DNA of 64,000 nucleotides. Origin: WTFV01 sp965200895. Lineage in GTDB: Bacteria; Acidobacteriota; Vicinamibacteria; Vicinamibacterales; UBA8438. The notes beneath the pieces are model-generated. The model had not been told where the DNA came from, made no database searches, and saw nothing but the letters and a program-made list of their open reading frames with translations. Positions 9,359-19,545 of this stretch are shown here, piece by piece. Each line of letters starts with the position of its first letter. Positions within the stretch are counted from its first letter, which is position 1. The position numbers and the translations under genes were made by a program. The stretch is taken from positions 1,550,001 to 1,614,000 of the forward strand of contig CBDAVM010000002.1 of assembly GCA_965200895.1 (NCBI GenBank), written 5' to 3'.

Positions 9359-9943
9359 CTACCTGGCCTGACGCCCGGCAGCCGGCCGTCCCATTCTCGG
9401 CACCGGCGCCGCGCCCGGTTGAGGGGCCACAGGCGTCTTGACCGGGGCAGGGGGCACCTTGGCGGCCACCGTCTCCCTTGGTTTGGTCTCGGTGCTGTCC
9501 CCGCGCATGTCGACACTGCCGCGGAAGTGCGCACCGTCGGCGATGGCGATGCGAGGCGCCGTGATATCTCCATCCACCGAGCCGTTCTCGCGAATGCTGA
9601 CGATGTCTACGGCGGCGATCTTGCCGGTGACGCGGCCCAGGATGTCCACCGACTTGGCCAGCAACTGTTCGGCCTTGATCTTGCCGTTGGGACCAACCGT
9701 CAACATGTTGTCCCGCAGTTCGATCTTGCCCTCGAACTGGCCCTCGATGGTCAGGTTTTCGCTGCCGCTCAGCTCGCCCTTGATAATGACGGACTTGCCG
9801 ATGTTGACAACGTCTCGCGAAGCGGCCCGCTCCGGTACGGGCGAACGTGCGGTACCACGGGCGCTCGCCAGACCGGCCATCGGATGCTCTTCCACGTCGG
9901 CGCTGTCGTCAGGCGGGCGGACAACATCGTCACGCTTCCACAT
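9359..9943 (-). CDS. Bactofilin (polymer-forming cytoskeletal protein)
   Basis: Bactofilins self-assemble into filaments by stacking right-handed beta-helices and position envelope or polysaccharide machinery. The core (residues about 55-140) shows the repeating pattern IGKSVIIKGELSG, LTIEGQFEGKIEL, VGPNGKIKAEQL, ILGRVTGKI and GSVDGDI. The flanks are low-complexity, and the tail is Pro/Ala/Lys-rich. ATG 9943 is preceded by GGAGG at 8 nt. The total is 194 aa. It heads the run of minus-strand genes down to glpX. Confidence 0.9.
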   Translation of the reverse strand: MWKRDDVVRPPDDSADVEEHPMAGLASARGTARSPVPERAASRDVVNIGKSVIIKGELSGSENLTIEGQFEGKIELRDNMLTVGPNGKIKAEQLLAKSVDILGRVTGKIAAVDIVSIRENGSVDGDITAPRIAIADGAHFRGSVDMRGDSTETKPRETVAAKVPPAPVKTPVAPQPGAAPVPRMGRPAAGRQAR

Positions 9944-10087
9944 GTAATTTCCTCCGCTCCTTGAACCCATTCGCGACGGTGGCAAATCGGAGCGCTGATT
10001 TGGCTGGCTCAGTATACCGAAAGGCTTCTGTGTCGTGCCGAACCCTTGCGTTGATGGCCTTTGGTGCGGGTGCTAGGATCGATTCGA

Positions 10088-11251
<1,164 letters not shown>

Positions 11252-11308
11252 CCGCCTGACCGGACGGTGCGTCCCGGGCGCGTCGAACCTGTACACTGGA
11301 TCGGATCG

Positions 11309-12382
11309 ATGCGAATCGTTGCCGCGATGTCGGGTGGTGTCGACTCGTCGGTCGTGGCCGCGCTGCTTGCGGCCGAAGGACACGACGTCGTAGGGCTCTC
11401 GATGCAGCTCTACGACCAGCGCGACCCGACGCAGTCGTTCGGCTCGTGCTGCACGCTCGACGACCTGCACGACGCGCGGCGCGTCGCCCGGCGCATCGGT
11501 ATCCCGCACTACATCGTCAACTTCGAGCGCCAGTTCGACGAGCGGGTCGTCGCCCCGTTCGTGCGCGACTACGCGACGGCGCGCACGCCCATCCCCTGCG
11601 TCCGCTGCAACAGCGACCTGAAGTTCGCGAGTCTGCTCGACCGCGCAAGCGGATTCGATGCCGCGCGCGTGGCGACCGGCCACTATGCGCGCGTGGAGAA
11701 GCGGCCGGCGGAGAACGGCGGCGGCACCGTCCGGCGACTGCGCCGCGCGGTCGATCACACCCGGGACCAGTGCTACTTCCTCTTCTCGTTGACGCAGTCT
11801 CAGCTTGCCCGCGCCAGTTTTCCGTTGGGAAACATGTTGAAGAGCGAGGTGCGGGACTACGCGCGCCAGCACGATCTGCTCGTGGCCGACAAGCCGGACA
11901 GCCATGAAATCTGCTTCGTGCCGGACGGCGACTACGCAGCGTTCGTGGAACGGCGCCTCCCTGGCGGCCCACGCGGAGGCACCGTCGTCGACGCGGCCGG
12001 ACGGGTGCTCGGCCACCACCAGGGGGTGCACCGGTTCACGGTGGGGCAGCGCAGGGGACTCGGCGTCTCGAGCTCGGCGCCGCTGTACGTCACCGCCATG
12101 GACGCGGCGTCGAGCACCGTCACTGTCGGCCCGCGCGCCGCCCTCGAACGGACCACCCTGACCGCCGGCGAGGTGAACTGGATCGAGGGGCCGCCGGCGC
12201 CGGGACACCCGGTCACGGCGCAGATCCGCCACCACCACCCGCCGGCGCCGGCCCGCGTCTGGCCGCTCGACGGAGACACGCTGCGCCTCGAGTTCGAAGA
12301 GCCGCAGCCGGCCATCGCCCCGGGGCAGGCCGTCGTGATGTACGACGATGACGTCGTGCTCGGCGGCGGCTGGATCGACTGA
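11309..12382 (+). CDS. mnmA: tRNA-specific 2-thiouridylase MnmA
   Basis: Adenylates and thiolates U34 of tRNA-Lys, tRNA-Glu and tRNA-Gln using sulfur relayed from the desulfurase encoded just upstream. The start MRIVAAMSGGVDSSVVAAL contains the PP-loop SGGVDSS. The first catalytic Cys lies in PCVRCNSDLKF (about residue 105), and the second in HEICFVPDG (about residue 200). A C-terminal barrel with VGQRRGLGV follows. At 357 aa it is full length. A longer frame beginning at 11267 lacks this clean start. tRNA-Lys(UUU), a substrate, is also encoded in this window at 21.3 kb. Confidence 0.93.
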   Translation: MRIVAAMSGGVDSSVVAALLAAEGHDVVGLSMQLYDQRDPTQSFGSCCTLDDLHDARRVARRIGIPHYIVNFERQFDERVVAPFVRDYATARTPIPCVRCNSDLKFASLLDRASGFDAARVATGHYARVEKRPAENGGGTVRRLRRAVDHTRDQCYFLFSLTQSQLARASFPLGNMLKSEVRDYARQHDLLVADKPDSHEICFVPDGDYAAFVERRLPGGPRGGTVVDAAGRVLGHHQGVHRFTVGQRRGLGVSSSAPLYVTAMDAASSTVTVGPRAALERTTLTAGEVNWIEGPPAPGHPVTAQIRHHHPPAPARVWPLDGDTLRLEFEEPQPAIAPGQAVVMYDDDVVLGGGWID

Positions 12383-12415
12383 CCGCGCACCACGGATCCT
12401 TACGGCCGAACTCCT

Positions 12416-12456
12416 GGCCCGGGATCGTCGCCTGCGGGCGCCGCTCCCGCCCGGCC
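12416..12456. repeat. Palindromic intergenic repeat, divergent copy 2
   Basis: GGCC...GGGA pairs with TCCC...GGCC around a loop that, read on the minus strand, contains CCGCAGGCGACG. It resembles the loop of the hairpin family at 2.4, 13.5 and 35.9 kb. It lies between the convergent mnmA and trxB ends. Confidence 0.45.
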
Positions 12457-12471
12457 AAGCCTCACCAGGAA

Positions 12472-12537
12472 TCTGCACCCGTGTCTACGGCGGTCTGCAC
12501 CCGTGTCTACGGCGGTCTGCACCCGTGTCTACGGCGC
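12472..12537. repeat. Three tandem 22-bp repeats over the trxB 3' end
   Basis: Three head-to-tail copies of a 22-bp unit start at 12472, 12494 and 12516; only the last base of the third differs. The trxB stop (complement of 12529-12531) lies in the third copy, so the array grew from, or into, the gene's last codons. Confidence 0.9.
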
Positions 12538-13503
12538 AGACTCCCGGGGAGCGGTTGCCGCCGCGTCCACGGCATGCGGCTCCTCCGCCGGCAGGCTCTC
12601 CAGATACCGCTCGGCGTCGATGGCGGCCATGCAGCCCGATCCGGCGGCGGTGATGGCTTGTCGGTAGACGTGATCCTGCACGTCGCCGCACGCGAACACG
12701 CCGGGAACGTTCGTCGCGGTGCCGCGCACCGGCACGATGTACCCGTTCGCGTCCAGATCGACCTGCCCCTCGACCAGCTTCGTGTTGGGGGTATGTCCGA
12801 TCGCGATGAAGACACCATCGACAGCGAGCTCCCTGACGACGCCAGTCGTGACGTTCCGCAGAACGACGCCGGTGACGACGCCCTGCTCCACGTCCTTCAC
12901 CTCATCGACCACGGTGTCGAGCTCGAAGGAGATCTTCGGATTGGCACGAGCCTTGTCCTGCATGATCTTCGATGCCCGAAACCCGGTGCGACGGTGCACG
13001 ATCGTCACCTCGGATGCGAACTTCGTCAGGAACGTGGCCTCCTCCATGGCCGAATCGCCGCCTCCGACCACCACGATGGGCTTCCCGCGGAAGAAGTAGC
13101 CGTCGCAGGTGGCGCACGTCGACACGCCGTGTCCCATGAGCGCCCGCTCGGACTCGAGGCCGAGCAGCCGTGCGGAGGCCCCGGTCGCGAGAATCAGCGC
13201 TCGCGTCTCATGGACTCCGGTGCTGGTGGTGATGCGAAACGGCGGCCGCAGCTCGATGGCCGACACGTCGCCCTGAACGATCTCGGTGCCGAACCGTTCG
13301 GCCTGGGCCCGCATCTCGCCGATCAGCGCCGGTCCGAGAATGCCGTCACGGAACCCGGGGTAGTTCTCCACGTCGGTGGTCAGCATCAACTGCCCCCCGG
13401 ACTCCAGGCCTTCGATAAGCAGCGGCTTCAGGTTGGCCCGCGCGGCGTACAGGGCGGCCGTCAGCCCCGCCGGCCCCGACCCGATGATGACTACTTCTCG
13501 CAT
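12529..13503 (-). CDS. trxB: Thioredoxin-disulfide reductase
   Basis: Passes electrons from NADPH through FAD and a CxxC pair to thioredoxin. Motifs are IGSGPAGLTAALYAAR at the N-terminus (FAD), CATCDGYFF (redox CxxC, about residue 136), GGGDSAMEEA (NADPH) and GVFACGDVQDH near the end (FAD). The 324 aa are full length. The last few residues (ESAP) lie inside a 22-bp tandem repeat and may be a replaced tail. Thioredoxin-type reducing power is relevant to the selenoprotein redox modules at 28 and 38 kb, though no direct link is visible. Confidence 0.93.
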   Translation of the reverse strand: MREVVIIGSGPAGLTAALYAARANLKPLLIEGLESGGQLMLTTDVENYPGFRDGILGPALIGEMRAQAERFGTEIVQGDVSAIELRPPFRITTSTGVHETRALILATGASARLLGLESERALMGHGVSTCATCDGYFFRGKPIVVVGGGDSAMEEATFLTKFASEVTIVHRRTGFRASKIMQDKARANPKISFELDTVVDEVKDVEQGVVTGVVLRNVTTGVVRELAVDGVFIAIGHTPNTKLVEGQVDLDANGYIVPVRGTATNVPGVFACGDVQDHVYRQAITAAGSGCMAAIDAERYLESLPAEEPHAVDAAATAPRESAP

Positions 13504-13545
13504 GAGTGCGTTCTTCCTCCGGTGGTGCAGCCCCCCCCCAGCCCC

Positions 13546-13574
13546 GGAACCCGTCGCCCTGCGGCTCCGCTTCC
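13546..13574. repeat. Palindromic intergenic repeat, copy 3 (inverse orientation)
   Basis: Read on the minus strand the sequence is GGAAGC, then GGAGCCGCAGGGCGAC, then a GTTCC arm. It is the same loop core as copies at 2.4 and 35.9 kb, placed between trxB and the carboxypeptidase gene. Confidence 0.5.
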
Positions 13575-13623
13575 GCCCCGCCAGGCCGCTCCAGGAGTTG
13601 CCCCGTGCTTCGGCGCCGACTGT

Positions 13624-14754
13624 CTAGTTGGCGCGCTGCGGGGGATCGAGCAGCGAACGGCCTGTCGTCGACACCCAGTCGATGAGGCGTCGAACCTCGC
13701 TGAAGCGCCCGGCGTTGGAACCAGCCCCGAGCACCACCAGCGCGACCGGGTCCGCGTCGGGCAGCTCGACGAGGACGGTGAGACAGTAGCCGGCCTCGTC
13801 GATGTAGCCGGTCTTGCCCCCCTGGATCGTGTACGGTGAACGAAGCAGCCGGTTCGTGTTGCGGATGTTCACCCGGCGCCGGTCGGTGCGCAGACCGTGC
13901 GTCCACTTGCGCATGATCCCCGAGATGGCCGGCACGTCGCTGGCGACCGTTATCAACCGGGCGACGTCGTACGGCGTCGACACGTTGCGCTCGTCGAGCC
14001 CCGACGGCTCGACGAAGCTCGTCCTGTCGAGACCGAGCGCCGCCGCCTTGAGATTCATCTGCTCGACGAAGCGACGCGTGCCCAATCCCGAGGCGCGGGC
14101 CAGGATCCGCGCCGCGACGTTGTCCGACGCAATCAGCGCCAGGTGCAACAGCGCATCGAGCGTGACTCGTTCGCCACGTCTGAGACGGGTGGTCGAGGCC
14201 CGGCGCACGTCACGCGGCGACACCACCACGTCCCGATCGAGTTCGGGGTCCTGGTCCAGCAGGACAAGGGCCGTCATCACCTTCGTGATGCTGGCGATGG
14301 GACGCTGGTCCAGACCGCGTCGCTCCCAGATCACCTCGTCCGTGCGCGGGTTGTAGAGCATGGCGGCGGCGGCGCGAATCCTCGGTCGCCGCAGGTCGCC
14401 GATGTCCAGAAAGCGCGGTGACGCGGGTGTGGCATCCGCCGCCATCGCCGGCGGCGCGCGCCGGGACGCCTCCGGGGGCGGTCCCGGAGTTGCCGCGGGG
14501 GTCGATACCGGCTCCGCCGCAATCGCCGGCTGCATACCGCGCGCAGGTATCGCCCCCGGAGTTGCCGCGGGGATCGATACCGGCCCCGCCTGCGGACCCG
14601 ATTCGCGCGCTGCCGCCGCCGGCCGCGTCACGGTCGGGGTCGCGCTCGGAGCCGGCAGCCGACCGAGTCCGAGCAGGAAAGCGCCCAGGGCCGCAAAGAA
14701 CAGAACGAGTCCGGGCGGGCGGGAGCCGCGTTCAGGTCGCCTCGCGTACGTCAT
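13624..14754 (-). CDS. D-alanyl-D-alanine carboxypeptidase (peptidase S11 family)
   Basis: Periplasmic penicillin-binding-type enzyme trimming peptidoglycan stem peptides. All three motifs are present: SITK (SxxK, catalytic Ser), SDN in IASDNVAARIL (SxN) and KTG in GGKTGYIDEAGYC. I chose ATG 14754; the alternative at 14769 would lie in the U-run of the upstream terminator. One hydrophobic segment near residues 15-30 acts as signal or anchor. A long Pro/Ala/Thr-rich linker (about 40-120) then reaches the catalytic domain. No C-terminal PBP5 anchor domain is apparent. Confidence 0.85.
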   Translation of the reverse strand: MTYARRPERGSRPPGLVLFFAALGAFLLGLGRLPAPSATPTVTRPAAAARESGPQAGPVSIPAATPGAIPARGMQPAIAAEPVSTPAATPGPPPEASRRAPPAMAADATPASPRFLDIGDLRRPRIRAAAAMLYNPRTDEVIWERRGLDQRPIASITKVMTALVLLDQDPELDRDVVVSPRDVRRASTTRLRRGERVTLDALLHLALIASDNVAARILARASGLGTRRFVEQMNLKAAALGLDRTSFVEPSGLDERNVSTPYDVARLITVASDVPAISGIMRKWTHGLRTDRRRVNIRNTNRLLRSPYTIQGGKTGYIDEAGYCLTVLVELPDADPVALVVLGAGSNAGRFSEVRRLIDWVSTTGRSLLDPPQRAN

Positions 14755-14764
14755 ATGCCCACAG

Positions 14765-14793
14765 AACAAAGGCCCACCCTCCGTGGGTGAGCC
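14765..14793 (-). terminator. Rho-independent terminator after the VWA gene
   Basis: On the minus strand the arms GGCTCACCC and GGGTGGGCC (one G-U pair) enclose the loop ACGGA and are followed directly by TTTGTT. It ends transcripts from the VWA gene at 14.8-16.2 kb, before the carboxypeptidase start. Confidence 0.8.
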
Positions 14794-14829
14794 CTCTGCT
14801 TCCTGGTGTTCCAGCCCGGCGCCCGTCCC

Positions 14830-16203
14830 CTACGGGAGCGGGGGGCCTGCGTTATCGCTGCTGCGTGCGTACGTATAGTGCGTGCGATGTTGTACGTCGA
14901 CGTCACCACGGTTCACCTGGACCCGCAGTCGCCGCGTGCGGAACGTCGGATCGGGGTTGCTGGAGTAGAAGCCGACGACGTAGTAGTCGCTCGTCTCGGC
15001 GTCGATTTCCTTGAACGCATCGTCGAAGTCGTTGCGGTTGACGATCGCGCGGCCACCGGTCAGCTCGGCCAGCGACCGCAGGCTGTTCTGCGTGGTGAAC
15101 AGGAAGTCGTTGAATGCCTCGCGCGGTCCGCTGTAGTCGGGGTCCGGCCCGGCCACGAGCCCGCGCGGGTCGACGGTATAGAACGAGGCATTCGCGCGGT
15201 TGGCGGCCTTGGTGAGCTCGGCGATCTCCATCGCCAGATCGGCGTCGCTGAAGACCTCGCCCTGACGGGAGATGCGTTCGAACGGATCCAGCATCGGATC
15301 CGCGATGCCCTCGTACAGTCCGGCCACCTGGTCCTGGCCGAACATCGAGCCCCAGCGCCCCGAGTTGCGCATGTCCTCGTAGATGGGCGAACGCCCGAAG
15401 ACCCGCTCGTGGGCGAAGGGATTGAAGTCGTAGCCGCTGCTGAAGTAGATGACCACCTTGCGCCGGTTCTGGACCCGCTCGAGGTTGCGGACGACGTCCC
15501 GCATCGTCTTGAACGCCACGTGGGCGCGCCACGACAACTCGCTCGGCCCGCGGGGCCCCGGCGCCAGGAAGCGAATCATCTCGTTCGGGTTGAAGCCGTC
15601 TCCGGTGAGGCGATCCGCCGACGACTTGATCAGGCTGCGGTCGTAGGTCATGTCGACCCGGATCGACGACGGCCCCGTCGAGACGATGCCGAACAGGTCG
15701 CCCTCATGGATGAGGTTGTCCATCAACTGCTCGAAGACGGCGCGTGCGCGCGGCGTCTTGCTGGTCTCGATGTGCAGGTCATCGACGAGGATGACGAAGA
15801 TCCGGCCCGCCGTGTCGTTGACCGCGCGGGTGGGCGGCAGGATGATCCCCTCCTGAGCCACCGGCGGCGGTACGAGCTGGTTGAAGACCCGGCCGCCATG
15901 CACAAGAACGAGCGAGGCGACGTCCTGCGGCTGTTCGTCCTCGAAGACCCGGAAGTCGTGCTCGGTCAGATCCGACACGAAAACGCCGTTCCGATCCCGC
16001 ACGATGACATCGGTGGTGACCAGGGTGACGCCGGATCGGAAGACCGTTGCCGGATCGCCCGATAACGGCCGTCGATCCGGACCCGCGGACTCCTGGGACC
16101 GGGCCGGAATGCCGACCATGACGCCGAGCGCCACTACCAGCCCGGCCGTGCGAACCCAGCCGTACGGTTGCCGTCGGGGAATGCGCGTCATCATGTTCTG
16201 CAT
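14830..16203 (-). CDS. Exported VWFA-related protein (acidobacterial type)
   Basis: Residues 1-36 form a basic N-terminus with a hydrophobic signal ending near SQE. Residues about 50-110 are a beta domain (GVTLVTTDVIVRDRNG, DFRVFEDE). Residues 130-380 are a von Willebrand A fold beginning FVILVDDLHIE. It has an aspartate-rich start but not the classic DxSxS MIDAS, and includes KVVIYFSSGYD. This matches the VWFA-related family described mainly from Acidobacteria. Its role is unknown, probably extracellular binding. It is followed by a strong terminator. Confidence 0.8.
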   Translation of the reverse strand: MQNMMTRIPRRQPYGWVRTAGLVVALGVMVGIPARSQESAGPDRRPLSGDPATVFRSGVTLVTTDVIVRDRNGVFVSDLTEHDFRVFEDEQPQDVASLVLVHGGRVFNQLVPPPVAQEGIILPPTRAVNDTAGRIFVILVDDLHIETSKTPRARAVFEQLMDNLIHEGDLFGIVSTGPSSIRVDMTYDRSLIKSSADRLTGDGFNPNEMIRFLAPGPRGPSELSWRAHVAFKTMRDVVRNLERVQNRRKVVIYFSSGYDFNPFAHERVFGRSPIYEDMRNSGRWGSMFGQDQVAGLYEGIADPMLDPFERISRQGEVFSDADLAMEIAELTKAANRANASFYTVDPRGLVAGPDPDYSGPREAFNDFLFTTQNSLRSLAELTGGRAIVNRNDFDDAFKEIDAETSDYYVVGFYSSNPDPTFRTRRLRVQVNRGDVDVQHRTHYTYARSSDNAGPPLP

Positions 16204-16227
16204 GATAGCAAAGGGCCCGTGTTCATG

Positions 16228-16965
16228 CTACTCGGACGTGGTGTCGCCGGGCTCGCCGGTCGACTCGGCGACCGGTGTTCTCTCCCGGTCGCGCCGGCCA
16301 CGCGACGATCGCGGGCGGCGCCCGAGGTCCGCCCTGATGGCCGCGACCTCTGCTTCGAACCGCTCGATGCCGAGCACGACCTCCTCGCCGGCGCGCCAGC
16401 CGTCCGGATTCAGCGTCTCCACACGTGCGGCCGCCTGCTCGCGCACCGCGGTCCCGGCGGGACTCTCGGCCACCCGCGCCCGCAGCTCCGCGAACCGCAC
16501 GCGGAACCGCGCCAGCCCGTCGTCGCCGAGCAACGCGGCGACCGGGTGGCCCGGCGTGGCCGGGGCGGCGCTGTCGTGCTCGCGGTCCGGGACGGCTCCG
16601 ACCTCCTCCTCCAGGGTCGACGCCTCGACCGACTCGTCGGCGGCAGTCGTCTCCGCCGCTTCGCGCGGGCGCTGGCGCCGCGCCGCGTTCGGGGAGCGAC
16701 CCCGGCGAGCGGCCGCATCATCCCGCCGCGCCGGCGCCGGCTTCGGCTTCACCCGCAACATCCTGGTCCAATCGAACGTCATGTCCCCGTTGGCGTCCTC
16801 GATGGCCCGAATCGCGTCCTCGTCCAGCGGCAACCGCCCGATGTCGATGTTGGGCGGGGGGCGGAACCAGTACAGCAGTCGGGGACGGGAACCGCTGCGC
16901 AGCCCGTGGAGCAGGTACGTATGCTCGTAGCCTCGTTCGTCGCGGAAGAACCGGAGATACGGCAT
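16228..16965 (-). CDS. Hypothetical protein, conserved N-terminus and disordered middle
   Basis: Not recognised. The start ATG 16965 yields 245 aa. The first 70 residues look folded (MPYLRFFRDERGYEHTY, LLYWFRPPPNIDIGR, AIRAIEDANGDMTFDWTRML). Residues about 75-130 are an Arg/Ala/Glu-rich linker. The last 110 contain one amphipathic helical region (LARFRVRFAELRARV) and a charged tail. There is no signal peptide, so it is probably cytoplasmic. A very long in-frame extension upstream is antisense to hemE and hemY and is not real. Confidence 0.6.
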   Translation of the reverse strand: MPYLRFFRDERGYEHTYLLHGLRSGSRPRLLYWFRPPPNIDIGRLPLDEDAIRAIEDANGDMTFDWTRMLRVKPKPAPARRDDAAARRGRSPNAARRQRPREAAETTAADESVEASTLEEEVGAVPDREHDSAAPATPGHPVAALLGDDGLARFRVRFAELRARVAESPAGTAVREQAAARVETLNPDGWRAGEEVVLGIERFEAEVAAIRADLGRRPRSSRGRRDRERTPVAESTGEPGDTTSE

Positions 16966-17055
16966 GCCAGCGGCGCATGCTAGCACGGTTCGGCGAGCCC
17001 GGACCGTCCGGTGCGCCACCGAATCGTCCGCGCGGGCTCGTAGTACGATCGTCGC

Positions 17056-18078
17056 GTGAACGATCGCTTCCTGCGCGCCTGCCGGCGCGAACCCGTGGAC
17101 CACACCCCCGTCTGGTTCATGCGCCAGGCGGGACGCTACATGCCGGAGTACCGTGCGATTCGGGAACGGCATTCCCTGCTCGACATCTGTCGGCAACCGG
17201 AGCTGGCGGCCGAGGTGACGCTGCAGCCGATAGAGCATCTCGACGTGGACGCCGCCATCCTGTTCTCGGACCTGCTCCTGCCGCTGGAGCCGCTCGGCAT
17301 CCCGTTCGATTTCGTCAAGGGCGAAGGCCCGGTCATTCACGAACCGGTCCGCACGGCCGACGACATCGCCCGGCTGCGACCGTTCGAGCCGCGCGAATCG
17401 CTCGGCCACGTGCTGACGACCATACGACTGCTGCGGCGCGAGCTGGCCGACCGGGTTCCTCTCATCGGTTTCGGAGGCGCCCCGTTCACTCTGGCGTCCT
17501 ACGCGGTCGAGGGCGGCCCTTCGAGCCACTACTCCCGAACCAAGGCGCTGATGTATGGAGAGCCGGACGCCTGGCATCGCCTGTGCGAGGAGTTGTCCTC
17601 GGCCGTCGCCGACTACCTGGTGGCGCAGGTGGAAGCCGGCGCCCAGGCCATCCAGGTGTTCGACTCCTGGGTCGGGGCGCTCAGTCCGGGCGACTACCGG
17701 GAGTTCGCGCTGCCCCATACGCGGCGCGTGCTGACCGCGGTGGCGGACACCGGCGTCCCGGTGCTGCACTTCGGGACCGGCACGGCCACCCTGCTGGAGG
17801 CGATGACCGAGGCCGGCGGCGACGTCATCGGCGTCGACTGGCGCGTACCGCTGGACGACGCATGGGCGCGCATCGGCGCCGAGCGCGCGGTGCAGGGCAA
17901 CCTGGATCCGACCCTGCTGCTCGGACGCGTCGATCGCCTCCTCGCCGGCGCCGAGGAGGTCCTGCAGCGTGCGGGAGGGCGCGCCGGCCACATCTTCAAC
18001 CTCGGCCACGGCATCCTGCCGGAGACTCCCGTCTCGCATGTCCAGACCCTCGCCCGCTTCGTGCACGAGTGCGGGTGA
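17056..18078 (+). CDS. hemE: Uroporphyrinogen decarboxylase
   Basis: Decarboxylates uroporphyrinogen III to coproporphyrinogen III in heme synthesis. The opening FLRACRREPVDHTPVWFMRQAGRYMPEYR is the family signature (here residues 5-33), followed by AILFSDLLLP and GFGGAPFTLASY. The His of FNLGHGILPETP is near the end. The start is GTG, the only sensible start. The 340 aa are full length. hemY follows after 60 nt, and no ferrochelatase lies between them. Confidence 0.95.
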   Translation: MNDRFLRACRREPVDHTPVWFMRQAGRYMPEYRAIRERHSLLDICRQPELAAEVTLQPIEHLDVDAAILFSDLLLPLEPLGIPFDFVKGEGPVIHEPVRTADDIARLRPFEPRESLGHVLTTIRLLRRELADRVPLIGFGGAPFTLASYAVEGGPSSHYSRTKALMYGEPDAWHRLCEELSSAVADYLVAQVEAGAQAIQVFDSWVGALSPGDYREFALPHTRRVLTAVADTGVPVLHFGTGTATLLEAMTEAGGDVIGVDWRVPLDDAWARIGAERAVQGNLDPTLLLGRVDRLLAGAEEVLQRAGGRAGHIFNLGHGILPETPVSHVQTLARFVHECG

Positions 18079-18138
18079 CGCGGGCCGGCCGCCCCCGCCG
18101 GAAGCGACGGCCGCTCCGGGCGTCGGCAGGAGCCGCGC

Positions 18139-19545
18139 ATGAGCCGCGTGGCCGTCGCGGTCGTCGGTGGGGGCATCAGCGGACTGTCGGCGGCCTACGA
18201 GATCCACCGGCGACAGACGCCCTTCGTGCTGATCGAGCAGTCCGAGCGCCTCGGCGGCGTGATCCGCACCGAGCGGGACGGTCCCTTCACGATAGACGCA
18301 GGACCCGATTCGCTCGTCATTCAGAAGCCGGCGGCGATCGCGCTCTGCCGCGAGCTCGGCCTCGGCGCTCGACTCGTTCCGACACGGGCACCGCGTACCG
18401 CATACGTCGTACGCGGCGGAAAACTGCACCCGCTGCCTCCGGCTTCGGTCTTCGGCATCCCGACCGGGATCGGCCCGCTCGCCGCCCAGCGCCTCCTTTC
18501 CTGGCGTGGCCGGCTGCGGCTGGGCCTGGAACTGGTGGCGCCGCACAACCGCGACACGCGCGCACGGGAAACCGGGGACGAGACCATCGCTTCCTTCTTC
18601 CGCCGTCGCTTCGGGACGGAAGCAACCGACTACCTGGCGGAACCGCTGCTGGCCGGCATCCATTCGGGAGACGTCGAGCGACTCTCGATGCGGTCGCTGT
18701 TTCCCCAATTCATCGAGGCGGAGCGGGCGCACGGCAGCGTGATCAGGGCGTTCCGGCGCACCGCCGCGGACCGGGCCGCCGCGCCGGCGCGCCAGGGGCC
18801 GTTCCGCTCGTTTGCGGAGGGGCTCGAAACGCTGCCCCGCGCCCTGGCCGCGCGCTTGCCGGAGCCGGCGCTGCGGCGTGGGCTCGCGGTCACCGGCCTC
18901 GCGCCAGGACCACCGTTCGCACTGGATACGAACCGGGGCCTGCGCATCACCGCGGAACGGGTGGTCCTGGCGCTTCCCGCCCACGCCGCGGCCCCGCTGG
19001 TCGCGGGCGTCGACGATGGGCTCGGCCGACTCTGCGAGTCCTTCGTCCACACCTCCGTCGCCATCGTGGTGATGGCCTTCCCCCGGGCTGCCGTCGCGCA
19101 TCCGCTCGACGGCAGCGGCTTCGTGGTTCCCCGTGCCGAGTCGGGACTCTCGATCACCGCCGCCACCTGGATCTCGTCCAAGTGGCCCGCGCGCGCGCCC
19201 GACGACCACGTCCTGCTGCGCGGGTTCGTCGGCGGTACGCGCCGGCCGGACGCGCTCGCGCTGGCCGACGGAACGCTCATCGACCTGGTGCGGGACGATC
19301 TGACCCGCCTGCTCGGCATCGGCGGCGATCCGGTGCTGACGCGGGTCTACCGCTGGCCGCGGGCGAACCCGCAACACAACGTCGGCCACCTGGCGCGCGT
19401 CGCCGACCTAGACCGGCGCCTGGAGCGGATGCCGGGGCTGCAGATCATCGGCGCCTCGTTCCGCGGCGTCGGCATCGCCGACTGCGTGGCCGCCGGACGC
19501 GCCGCCGGGCGGGCCGCGGCGGACGCCGTGCGGAGCACGGCATGA
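18139..19545 (+). CDS. hemY: Protoporphyrinogen/coproporphyrinogen oxidase, HemY type
   Basis: FAD enzyme oxidising coproporphyrinogen III or protoporphyrinogen IX. The N-terminus has VVGGGISGLSAAYEI (dinucleotide motif) and LGGVIRTERDGPFTIDAGPD. The C-terminus has LQIIGASFRGVGIADCVAAG, the second FAD-binding segment. The length of 468 aa fits. An AGGAG site is 6 nt before the ATG. The stop overlaps the next ATG as ATGA. Which porphyrinogen it uses depends on whether the cell runs the coproporphyrin branch, which this window does not show. Confidence 0.9.
   Translation: MSRVAVAVVGGGISGLSAAYEIHRRQTPFVLIEQSERLGGVIRTERDGPFTIDAGPDSLVIQKPAAIALCRELGLGARLVPTRAPRTAYVVRGGKLHPLPPASVFGIPTGIGPLAAQRLLSWRGRLRLGLELVAPHNRDTRARETGDETIASFFRRRFGTEATDYLAEPLLAGIHSGDVERLSMRSLFPQFIEAERAHGSVIRAFRRTAADRAAAPARQGPFRSFAEGLETLPRALAARLPEPALRRGLAVTGLAPGPPFALDTNRGLRITAERVVLALPAHAAAPLVAGVDDGLGRLCESFVHTSVAIVVMAFPRAAVAHPLDGSGFVVPRAESGLSITAATWISSKWPARAPDDHVLLRGFVGGTRRPDALALADGTLIDLVRDDLTRLLGIGGDPVLTRVYRWPRANPQHNVGHLARVADLDRRLERMPGLQIIGASFRGVGIADCVAAGRAAGRAAADAVRSTA

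Noticed and set aside
12472..12537. Possible CRISPR array
   Set aside because: Units are adjacent with no spacers and are only three in number. The 15-bp array at 36.9 kb fails for the same reason. No cas genes are present.
16425..19541. Long plus-strand frame in front of arginase
   Set aside because: It covers hemE and hemY in another frame. Only the part from 19542 matches a family.
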